64,000 nt of DNA. It comes from Telmatactis stephensoni (taxonomy: Eukaryota > Cnidaria > Anthozoa > Actiniaria > Isophelliidae). Both the position numbers and the translations under genes were made by a program. Positions 24,701-37,500 of the stretch are shown in pieces (the first letter of the stretch is position 1; each line of letters starts with the position of its first letter). The notes under the pieces were generated by a model. That model searched no databases. It saw only the letters and a program-made list of their open reading frames with translations, and was not told the origin of the DNA. The stretch is taken from assembly GCA_029948255.1 (NCBI GenBank), contig JALIZF010001752.1, positions 211,501-275,500 of the forward strand. The letters are read 5' to 3'.

Positions 24701-27700
24701 AATTCTGGAAAAATTAGGATAGGTCACCGTGCTAGATTTTAAGTTATAAGGCTTTGAATACCGTTACGTGGCGTCCGCCATATTGAAATATTTAGAACAC
24801 AGGAAGCCCAATCAAATTCGATATCAGCGCGCGCGTTCAAAACATGCGCAAACGTTATGCGTACGAATGCGCGAGCGCATTACCTTAACTTGTCCTACCT
24901 TGAGCTAAGTCTGTATAAATCATCAATAGTATCGGGGTGAGTCACAAGTCCTTGATGATCTCTGCTTAAAAGTTGAAATGTTTGAATAGACATGGCCTGA
25001 AAAGGGAGAGAGCACCAATATTGAGATGAACTTTGTACACATTAAATGGAGTACTTAGTGATCAAGCGAAGTTACTAAAGTGTAGGTTGGAAAGGTTGTG
25101 CATCAAGACTTTCATCATTTTGATACTCTCATCAAACATGGGTTTTCAGCCAATCAGAGTGCACATTATATAAGAGTTATTTTATAAACATGTATGTTGT
25201 TCTAACCTTTGTCATTTCAAGTAAACCTTGAACACAACCAGCCTCATTTCCATATTCATCTACCAGAATGCTTGCCAGGTAGAGAAAGCAGGAATGATTG
25301 TGAGTTGTGTAGATTCCCACCATCTAAAAGCAAAAACAAAAACAAATGAGGTGGACAATAATTCATATTATTATAATCATAATCAGAAAATAGCATTATT
25401 TTACCTGAGATACTAATGGGGCTAGAAGATTTCTAGCTGACTTGCCAATGCACCGAATAGCAAACCTAATACACCTACCAAACATTAATTATATTACATG
25501 TAGTTAGTACAAAGTGAGTGCCAATTAGTTAATACATAAGTTAAAGTCAAAATGAGCAATAAATATAAAAACAACAAATAAACAAAAGAACAAGAATGAA
25601 TAAAAACAAAAACAACAACAAAAACATTATACATACTAACCTACAGCCTCTTTCAATTATACGATTATCTGTTTGGAATCTATCACAAATACTTGAAAGA
25701 ACTGGCCAAATCTGGAGAGACAGAACAGTGAAATATTGAATATTTTATACCATTTAATATAGCAATATCAATATAAGAGATAACTGATTAAAAATCAATA
25801 ATTAAAAAATAATACAAGATAAGGGACTTCAAACTTCACTACTGTTAGTCATATAGCATCAACCTGGAAAGGCATAATTTGTTTTGTTCCTTAACTTCCA
25901 TTTCTTATTGTTACTCTAAGTTATCATCGATTGTCTCATTCTAGACTTGTTTTCCTATTGATTTTTATCTCATTCTATTGTCAATTGAACCAATGACGTA
26001 ATTTGTTCCAAGTGGTGCAGCGCTGCTCATTGATTTTGCATGCAGACAGATTGCAGTATATTTAATGATCATGATTCATTTACACATTGGTATATAAGGA
26101 TTTATTCACCTCTTCAATAACTACTTGACATGGATGGGCTTTGCCTTCCTCTACTTTACAATTTGTGTTTCTACATAAAACAATTCATATTTGCATTTAG
26201 ATAGGATATGATAAATGAAGATGGATGATAGATGAAAGTCAGTATGGATGCATGGTTGGATGAATGGATGGATGGAAAAAATGAATAAATAGGTGGAGGA
26301 ATAGATGGGTTGATGGATGGACTGGAATGATAAATGAATGATTGAAGGATTAAGGTGGATGGTTTAGGATGGTTGAAGATGGATAGATGATTGGATCAAA
26401 GGATAAATGGATCAGGATATAAAATTGATGAAGGGTTACTTGGGATAGAAAAATAACAGCAAGATAAATTGAAGGGGGTTATAGACTGTTTTGGTAGAAC
26501 AAAAACTAAGTTCTGTATAACATATCACCTGAAAACTGCAGCTAATCTATCAAGCCAAAGTGTAGGGTCTGTTGTCGAGCCTTGTGTATTAGCAATTTGT
26601 GAGAGGGCATTAACTTGAGCACTACATAACCTTCTAAAGCCATCTGTAATCTTGGCAGGGGTTGTTATTCCTTCAAGAATCTTACTCACACCTACAAAAA
26701 AATTGCACTAAGTGGACATTCCACTAAGGGAATAATCATGTGTAATTTGTATGAAATGTTCTTCAAAGGAAGGGAGGAAGGAAGGGAGGAAGGAAGGGAG
26801 GGAGGAAGGGAGGGAGGGAGGGAGGGAGGGAGGGAGGGAGGGAGGGAGGAAGGAAGGAAGGAAGGAAGGAAGGAAGGGAGAGGAAGGAAGGAAGGAAGAG
26901 GAAGGAAGGAAGGAAGGAAGGAAGGAAGGGAGGGAGGGAGGGAGGGAGGGAAGGAGGAAGGAAGGAAGGAAGGAAGGGAGGGATGAAGGAAGGAAAGGAG
27001 AGGGGAACAAAAAAGTGCTCCTGACTACAAACCCTTAATCATGCCAAGTGTTGCTTCTCCTGAAATATTTAGAGAATCTGTTGCTGCAACAACCTATAAA
27101 CATACAATATATCAAAAAGCAGACTTACAATGTAGGCAAGTGAAAATTTTGCCTCATCAAGCTACAGCAGAGCAGCATTTTATAAAGTACAGTAAGTTAT
27201 GCACACTTGTCCTCTGAACTCTACACCCTATGGATCTAATGCACTCTACACCTTAGAAACAGCACTCTACACCTTATCAACTGCACTCTATGATAATAAC
27301 AACTTTGGATGGTGTTAGACTATTTTGCCACAGTCATTATTATATTACATTACTACATGTACATAGTCATTGTTAATGCTTTGCTAAACAAACCTGTGCA
27401 AGAACATCAAAATGTCGAGCCATTTCACAATAGCATGATAAGCATATACTCTCTATTGCTGAAGCACTGATGGAAGCCAAGCCAGGGGTTTGAACAGAGG
27501 TCAATAAATATTGCATTAAAGGATCTACAAGAAAAGAAATTGTTAATAACTGATAAAAATCAAGAAACAATCACATTGGTAGTAATGTACAGTGCATTTT
27601 AACTTCACTTGATGCTTAGAAATTTGCAGAAAAAATATCAATTATTTTAAAAAGGAAAATAATGGAATCTGGAGATAGATTAAGTGACCACTACAGAAGA

Positions 27701-28507
27701 AGTGGTCATTGCACAGAAATTTCAGTGTAGAGTGTAAATATGGATCAGATAGAAGGGGGGGGGGGGGGGGCGATGGTGATAGGTGGCTGTAAAGGAGGTT
27801 CAGCTATAATGCACAAAATTGCCATCATAAACAGACAAACAAATCACACTTTCTTTTGTTTTCAAGTGATGTGCTGGAAACATATTTGAACTCAAAATTA
27901 AATGTGCTTGTGACAAATGCAACCATACAAGAGCCCAATGATTGTGTGTTAATCACATTTTTGTTAACATTCTTCTGAGTATACTTGGGACTAAGCTTTT
28001 CAAGGCATTCCTCGCTGACTGGAGTGTGTGTGGATGTCACATGACCAAACTTCAATTGCCTAAAGAGGACCAAAGGTTTTGGTTGCAATGTACAGTGTAG
28101 CACACTCCACTACAAACTCATTTCCAGTACGTGACTTCATTTTTATTTCTAATTCTTCTGAGCATATTTACTTAATGTTTTTTATGGCAACAACAGTTTT
28201 TAAACAATGAGAATAGTTTATAAACAATTATAATGGTTAATTAATAAAAGTGTTTAATAGCCTACCAATGAAGTCAGGATGTTTTTCTATCCATTCAGCC
28301 AATTCCCCTATCACTCTTATACTTGTATACTTGACAGCAATGTGTACATTGGATGGAAGGTTTAATAATACTGGTAGAAACTGACCAACTAATTCTGATT
28401 CTCTACAAACACAAAACAAGATGTTATTGATTTAAACTTTTATGCTTATAGTAAATGCTAACAGCACTTGTCAGAGACCATGAAATGAGACTAGATGACA
28501 TCATCAT

Positions 28508-28548
<41 letters not shown>

Positions 28549-31500
28549 GCAGTGGTAACACCAGGATTATCATTATTATCAGCAGTAGCACCACCACCAC
28601 CACCACCACCAGCAGTAGTAGCAGTTAAGCATCCTGCCTTATCCAATAAGAGGACAATCTCCAGTGTAACTGGAAGAATTGAAGGACCTCAAAGTGAAGC
28701 TATTCACTCTTCTGGGCCCGGTTGTACGAAGGTTGGATAAAGTTATCCACCGGATAAGAGTTATCCACTGTATAGATTTTGTATAGATTTTATCCGCTGG
28801 ATAAGGATTTATCCGCTGGATAGCCCTATTCACCCTTCGTACAACCGGACCCTGGCCTTGACCTGATTGCACTTGGGTGGATAGCACTGTCCATTGGGTC
28901 AATCATTTTTGGTCAAATAAAATCATGGTTGTTTCCAATAAATTCATCCATTGGATAAGGATTTACATTGATCAATGGGTTATGCTGTCCACCCTTTGTG
29001 TAATTCAGGGGCCTGTTGAATACCATCATGGACCATAGATTATAGTGAGTCTGTTAAATATTGACATAACACTTTTAAAAAGTCAAGAGTGTATGGTAAA
29101 ACTTAGCAATGAATAGAATATTCTAAGTATACTTATATTCTAAGTATAATATGGCATATTATTATTAACTATTAATACATTTTGAAGATACTTCACAGTA
29201 CTCACAGGCTGACAGATCGAGCAATGGTTGCCATGACAAAGAGTATAGCCTCTGGTACTTCCCATGATTGTTTATTTTGATTAACAAGGTTAACATACAT
29301 CTAGAAGAAATGAACAAAAGGTAAATAAAATGTCAATAAATTTTCAATAGAGTGGATTTTGTACAAATGTATGAGTGGGAAACTTGTTGTGCCATACTGT
29401 GACCATGTCAGTGCCGTAATGTCTATAAAAACATTCAAAATTTCTGCCGTAACTGACTTTGCACTGGCCACGTCATTTTCCCAATTATACGAAATCTGCT
29501 CTAATGAATGATAAAATAATGATCAGGGAACTCCTCTGGTCAGTGTGGACACCCCTGTAAGGTGCACACAAAAATGCCTGGTTCTGGAATAATTCCATGC
29601 CCATATTGTCTATAACAAAACTGACCCTCTAAGGGAAATACCAGTCAAGAGAACACCTCTCTAAGTTGGACACTAAGAGCCAGTCCTGAGAGTGTCCACC
29701 ACAGAGGAGGTTCACTGTTAGACCTTTTTGTTTTTCACTCAAATGTCTGCAAACATCAATTTTGAATCAACAATGAAGAGAAACAATACCGTGAAATCTG
29801 GAACTACTGCCTATGACTACTGCCTATGAACTGAACTGGTTGACTTACAAAAATAAGTAATGTAGGATGATATTTGACTTCCATATCCATTTATAAATTC
29901 ACTCCTGATCTTTTGGGAGAAGGGGAGGAGGAGGAAGAGGGTCCTGAGGGGGAGAGGGTGGATGGTGCATCCTCCTCTCCCTCCATCAGTGCTGCATCAG
30001 AAGTACTTACCTGCTGAAAACAGTTTGTAGATCCTACAATAAATACACAGTCTTTAATAAGATCAGCGACTCTTTCTCTGAATTCTCCAAATTCATTATC
30101 ATCTTCAGGAATTCCTTCCTACAATGGAAAGAAGAAAACTGAATAAAGGAACATTATATCATAAATAATCCATTTTACAGTGTGTTTCACATAACTTGTT
30201 TCACATAACTTGATGATTGGCAGAGCATATTAATATTGCTGTGCCTTGTAAGGTCTTGATCAAATGACATGCAAGTTAACACTAGTTTTGACTTGCAACT
30301 TGTTCATCTTGTTTGAACACCAGTCAAGGCAAATCAATGCATTAGTTTTTCAAAAATTCTCAATTTGATGAAAATACATAAAGCTAGCCAAATTTAAGTA
30401 CAAGGAGAAAATCTGGTTTGCTTTTTGTGTTTATGTCACAGTACAGAGACATGTCTGTCTGTTTTATATTGCTGAAATATGATGTATATATATACTGACA
30501 GTAAGATCCAATTGAAAGTTCTACTTACATGGTCTGGTTCCATTCTGCAGTGTAAACTAAGAGCTTCAATAAGTTTTCCAAAATAAGGTTTAAATAAAGA
30601 TTGTTGGGTTTCATCTTGGAGTTTGAAGATTGACTCAGACAGACGGTACCAGAAATTAAAAGTTACTTCAGCAATCTGTAGTACAATTAGATTAAGATAA
30701 TTGCTACAGTATAACATTACTGCATTTTTGGAATCACTGTCACTTGATGGATGGATTAGATGTAGGTATACCTAATCTCTACCAGTTCAAGACCTGTCTA
30801 AGAGCAAATGAAGGGTTCCAGGCATGTGAAAACGGCCTAAGTGACTTTTTGATGATATCTTTCTTTCAATATCATGGTATCAAATGGTTAATTAACTTTC
30901 CTATGCTTGAAAAATCAAGCTCAGGACATCCATCAAAAAGTCACTTAGGTCATTTTCACAGGGAACCCTTCAGATTTTCTATTTTTCTGAAAAATCAAGC
31001 TCAGGACATCCATCAAAAAGTCACTTGGGTCATTTTCACAGGGAACCCTTCAAATTTTCTATATAACAAATTATAGCTGATGTAGATTTGCCAGTGTTCA
31101 ACTTTCAATAGACAAGCATGTTTCCTTTGCTACTAACAGTATGTGGTGGCAATGATTTTCAAATAGCAGAATGCGATCATCATCGTCATCATCATCATCT
31201 TTATTTGTATACCATTGGGGTAGTCTATACATGATGACTAAATACATGTATATATCCAAATATGGTAATTTTCATGCAAGGTCTCCCCTACAGTTCATTA
31301 GATTACATGTAAATAATGAAGTCTCAATCTAGATTTAACTAGCATGCTGCACATGCTAAAGTCAATTTTTTACCTCATACTGATTGTGTTGTACACAAGT
31401 TAATAAAATGGATAAAGTCCGTAAATCACCCAGGTTCTGAAATATCAACAAAACAACAAAGATTAGAATGTTCAGAAACAATAGTAATCAAATATCTTTT

Positions 31501-34500
31501 AGCGAATCTCTATTCAGTCTGTATCATATCATGCTGGGTCTCATCCATTTGATTGTTCAATATTAATTATTAAGTAACATATTATTCCATCAAAATTCTG
31601 AGACATGGCATGCTACGGCAGACTTATTCATAGTGATATGAAATTGTCATCATGATACCTTTCCTGGTGTATGAACTAGTTCTTCTAGGAATGATTCTCC
31701 CATTTCAGTAAAAACACGACATAAATTTAAAGATCTGAATAAGCAAATAAAATGAAATGTTAAGATAAAATAGACTATCAATTGAAGGAACACCAATTAA
31801 ATTGGCCCTAATGCATAGACATTAACATTTTAATGAATGAAAGCTCTCTTATACCATTTTAGACTATACAGTATAATATTTAAAAGAAAACTGAAAATGA
31901 TCAGAAGAGCCACTTATAATTAAGCAATTTTTATCTGCATCTCTTCATAATTTATATAAATTATAGATCTAAATTATCATAATGGAATGGATTAAAGGGC
32001 ATGCATAAGGCAAATTTATTTAATTATACTGGTCAACAGTACAGCTGAGATGTTAGAATCAGCCAAGAAAAGTAATATTCACAGCTGGTAGTTTGCCTGG
32101 TCATTAATAGACCATTTCACGGTTGCCGTGGCTCAACCTCAGCCTCGACAGCGTGTAATATAGTCTTTAGAAATCGACTGTAGCCCATGGTAAGGTAAGG
32201 AATGCACACATCAACAAACAATCGAAACACTTTAAAATTCCACGGGCTGTAGTCCAATTCTAAAGAATATATTACACGATATCGAGGCTGAGGTTGAGCC
32301 ACGACAACTGTGAAATGGTCTATTGAGTGAATCGATTTTTCTCTTAATGAGCATATAATACTTCATACCTGTCAAAGTCTTCTTCATTAAGGGCTGCCTC
32401 ATATGCTGGTGGCAGCATCATGACCCTTTTAAATAAGACATCTGCCAGTGGCTGGTGTTTGACAATATCCTAGAGTCAACAAGGTAAAGACACTGCTTCA
32501 AACGTCTGGGTATAATTGACTTATTAATAAACAATCCAGCCTCCACCTTATGGCCACCCTATTAATATTACTGCGAAAAGGTTTGTATCAAGACCAATGA
32601 ATTCAAACTTAAATAAGTTTTTCTGATCTGTCAATCATGTGAAGTGGCAGAGTTTAATATGCAAATGCCCTCAAGGGACAAGGGATGGTAAATGTGGATC
32701 GAAGTATGTATAAGCTCCACCCCTTCAATTGATTGGCAGATCAGGAAAAAACAAACAAATTAAATTAAAACAAAATCTATTGAAAGTTTAAAGTTGTCGT
32801 GATATAAGTGTTTTCGCAGTAATAATTTTATTAATCACTATGTCTTTTTGGGAGCAGGGTGCAAGTTCACTCTCAATATTCAGCCAACCCTGTATTCTTG
32901 GGTTGCCTGTGACGTCACGGCAGCCATCTTAGATGAAGTTCAACAAAAGATTTCTCATTAACGTCACTTGTTTGTTCATCCAATATGGCTACTGCTGTAT
33001 TGTCTTCTGAATTCCCAAAGGAATGGATGAAACCCAGCAATTACAGCCAGGTTTTCGGGCCAAAGGTTACTGTCTTGATTGGATTCTAATTGTATTTGTA
33101 TATATCTTTTTGTGTGATAGCTACATGAACATCATAGTTTACCTCTGAAGTATAAAGAGCATTACAAACAAAATCAGCTGCAGCTTCATGTAAAAGATCA
33201 CTAACATTTGAGGTTGTATTGGACTGCAATAAAATTGAGCAAAACAATATAATAACTACATGTACACTACATACACATACCAGAGTAGATTTCATATGAC
33301 TGTCATGGTTATGGCATGGAGTGCTCAGGCCATTTCACATTCAACCCCTCCCAACTAAGCTCAACCCCTTCTCCATACAACGTTTAATCAACCAATGTAT
33401 ATATATATACATGTAGACTGTACCATACTTACAAGAATATCAAATGTGGTATATAAAAGTTTACTATTTGCTATTTCTAAAGGAGGGAAAGCACCCAGCA
33501 TTATCCAACTTCCAGCACATCGGAAAATCTGTAAGTGAAACATTTTTACATCAAGTTAGGAGCTGCAAAATCAATGAATTAAAATGACACTGCAACAAGT
33601 CAAGTCACGTGAATCAAATAGACCACTTTCAATATACATTTTGTATTGAGTGATCACACAGAAAGCAATTCAAAATGAGGCTCAGATCTAACAGTGGAGA
33701 AATTGTAGTTCTGTTAGCAAATATATTTCTCCTTGGCCTTGACCTGATCCTATTGTTCTTTATCACTGATCCAATATTTACATGTATTAAAAGTGGCTAT
33801 TGGTTTTACCTTTACTCTGATCTTTTCATCTGCAGGACATTTTTCTAGACATGTAGACTGAATAACAAAACACAAGCAAAAATGAATGAATGCATGAATG
33901 AATGAAAGAATGGCATTACTTTCCATGTAAACTACATGTATATGGTATCTAAACAATACAACACATTCTTAACTGTGTGGTAGTATTTCAGTCACAACAT
34001 TGCTCCAAATGTCTAATAAATTTATCATCTTTCTTCAAGAAATTTTTGATATACGTACAGAATTACATGGAATTTAACAAATGGCCAGAGGTTCCAGCCA
34101 TTTGTTAAAATTCCCTGTATTTTTTTTATATTCTAACACTATAGCAATACAGCATAACTTCCATGATGCACAACTACTGTACTATAAAAACATAAAATAT
34201 TTCCAAAAGGACAAAGAAGTAGCAAATGAACTAACATATGAACTAACTTCATATTTTAATGTTTTCAGACATGCTTCGAAACAAGTCTGAAAACATTAAA
34301 AAAATGGAGTTACAGAGAATGTCGTCCATTCTTGACTATTAGACGTTTAAATATGTATATTTAAGTTTGTAGTTCTGAATGTTGTGGAACAGACAAAAAT
34401 TATGTCTTACCAGTAATTGTAAAGTAGTATGTGCTGACCCTCTAAGATCATTTAACACTCCTTCTCGTCGATTAGCTCCAACTCTTAAATGATGGCTATC

Positions 34501-37500
34501 AACCTGTTATCATTGACACAAAAAAAGAATTAATAATTAAAGATATTATTGCTGTAATTAAAATAATACTATACAACTCCATCATTTATGTACAAAATGT
34601 CACTCCCTTTGACTAGCCTCACAATTCAAAACAATGTAATAATATTTTCAGACCTACCTCTTCCGGTAAAACAGTTAAAATTTCTAATAAAACTGGTAAG
34701 CTTTCAAGTGACGATCCAAATCTAATAACAATAAAAAATTAAAATTAAAAATTTGGTGTGGAAATATTGTGGGATTCCTGTGCCCTTTTTTACACAGGTA
34801 TCCCAAAAAGCAATATTTGCATATACATGATGATATTGTAAAAATCCAAGAGACCATAATACCACAATAATTTATTGTGCTCAATAATTTTAGTTAATAA
34901 GTACATTATATAATACCTTTCATACAAACTTGGTACAACATCAGTCCATTGTGGCATCTGCACAGCAAGGTCAGCCAAGGCAAGACACAGCTATTTAATA
35001 TATTTAGATAAGATAATAAAAGGTAATCGATAAGAAACTAATAACCATTAATAGAGGGGAATCATGATGATATCCTAATGATGATGATTATACAAACAGC
35101 CCTACCTGTGTAACAATGGCTTGAGAAACACTATGTAAATTAGAAAGATGATTGATGAGAGATTCTTTTAATGACTGCAAAGCAAACAAAACACAGTGAT
35201 TAAATTATATCACTTTACCATTGACCAGCCTGTTATGGGGCATTCTTAATAAGCAATACCCCATATTCATATAGGCTATATGTATGGGTTATTTTTGGTT
35301 CAATAAATCCAGGCTATACCATTATAATTTCAAGAAAAATACTAGATTAAATCCCTTTAAATGTATATCAGAGTTATTTTACACTTATTACATATCTCTT
35401 TAAGATAGACCAACCAATAAATACTATGGGTGTTGCAGACAAAAACAGACATTGCATGGCATTGCCTTGGTAATGAGCCAGCCACTGATCCTGTGTCACT
35501 ATTGATTTACAAGTAATCACTTTAATCAGAGTTATTTTATAATTTAACGATTTAATCAGTTATTTTACAATAATTACATATCCAGGGTGTCAAGTTCCTA
35601 TTATTTCCTATTGTTTCCTATTTTTTTAACTGATTCCTATTTCCTCCTCTTTTTTTGAGAAAACCTCCTATTTTTCCTATTTATTCAGCTTAGAACCAAA
35701 GAAAAATATAAATAAATTTAAAGAATGTTGTTTGCACTCTAGCACTTATTTTCATGTACAAATTATACAATTTAAAGTGCCTATAAAGTCTAGCCAGAAA
35801 TAATTTCTCTCAAAAGAACTTGGCCTCTCAAACAAAAATATTTTGAAAAGTGGGTCTTTCAATTCTGTTGATCGGGAAAAACCACTGCAAAGTTGGAGAA
35901 AAAGCACATTTTGGGCATCCTGTGGAAAAATTTGTGAGAACCCTGGGAGACTGAGACCCAGGAATGAAGTTTAATTTAGACGCTACAAGCTCTTAATATC
36001 CTTGTATATTGTTGTTGGTATACACTATTAATATTTAACTTCTGCTTCAAATTCTACTACTTTGATATAGCTATTTTCAGCTCTTTCTTTGAGTCTAAAT
36101 GCCGTGATTCCTGACATTACGTCACAATATGCCTTACATTACGTCACAATGTCAAAGTTTATTATCAACCAAATGAGTTTATTATTAACCAAATTCGTCC
36201 CAGCCTTCCAAAGAACGCGGATTTTTGTCTGGAGCGACAGCTTTGAACAGACAGATACATTGGAAAAAACCTTACATCTTTGATGTCGCTTTAATTATAT
36301 TTTGCCAAGATACTCAACTTTTAAAAAATATACAGTTTCGCTAGGGCTGATTCTATGACAACACTTGATGTTATGGGATGTATGTGGAAACATGTTCATA
36401 TTGATTTAATTTTTATGCACTGTCACATAAAGTGTTCTGAAGCTAGCTGAAATACTAAAAATGTTGTTGTTAATATCAAATTCAAAAACAAATGTATATG
36501 TTACTATTTAAAAGAGTCATTATTCTATCCACTACTAACAGTTCTATAGGAGGAGTGCTATTAGATCGCCTATCTAACCACTACCAATAATCCTAAATTT
36601 TTTTCCTATTTATGAGCATATTTTCCTATTTTCTTCCTGTTTTTCCCTTCAAATTTTCCTATTTTCCTATTAATTTTTGCAAGCTTAGTGCTTGACACCC
36701 TGCATATCTCTTTAAGATATCTAGACCAGTCAATTATGGGTGTTGCAGACAAAAACAGACATTACATGGCATTGCCTTGGTAATGAGCCAGCCACTGATC
36801 CTGTGTCACTATTAATTTAATCACTATTGATTTAATAGGCTTCGTTTTTTCGTAAATCACTTGACAAGCAGGGTATGTTTTGTTAAAATTCGCGCGCGTT
36901 ATGCGAAACATGATACTGCTCAATAACACCTCATTTATTGAACTTCAAAATTAAAAATCGCTAGAAAAAGATATGGATCTCAACTACAATTGTCGCTTGA
37001 CATTTTGGATATGAATTGGTGCTTTAAAGAGACTATCGGAGATAATTATGAGCTTTTAAATCGGCGCGTTGCAGTCATTTTCGAACTCGTTTACATCTCG
37101 ATTTTTTTGGTAAACTTGATCTCATTCAAAACTCAACGTTCAGTTTTTTTTTGTTTCGACATATATTGTAGAGAATGTCAATAGCTTCATTTCCAAAACA
37201 AAAAAAAGGGGGGCAACGGGCTTAGTTTTCGAAATATTTCACGCTTTTCACGTCAAAATCCGGCAATCCGCTCGCCATCTTGAAAACCGAGTGGAGACTG
37301 GGTTTCGTGGGTTCCTTTTTTGTCTTTTTTCTTTCTTTTTTGGGGAATAAACGACTGAATCTGATCCCAATCTTGTTTGTCAAAGTGTCATGATTAATGG
37401 GGTATTGCTTTATATAGACTACATGTATGGACTATTTTGGGTTCAATAAATCCAAGCTTATTAATTATAATTTCAAGCAAAAATATTGGACTAATTATTG

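Noticed and set aside
26708..27038. Overlapping Glu/Gly/Arg and Pro/Ser/Leu frames on both strands
   Set aside because: They come from the GGAA/GGGA microsatellite; no splice context fits TNPO3.
36840..37400. Further member of the TTAA-element family
   Set aside because: A GGGGGGCAACGGGCTTAG block and a GAAATATTTCAC phrase recall the family, but no TTAA-flanked inverted ends could be found, so it is not annotated.
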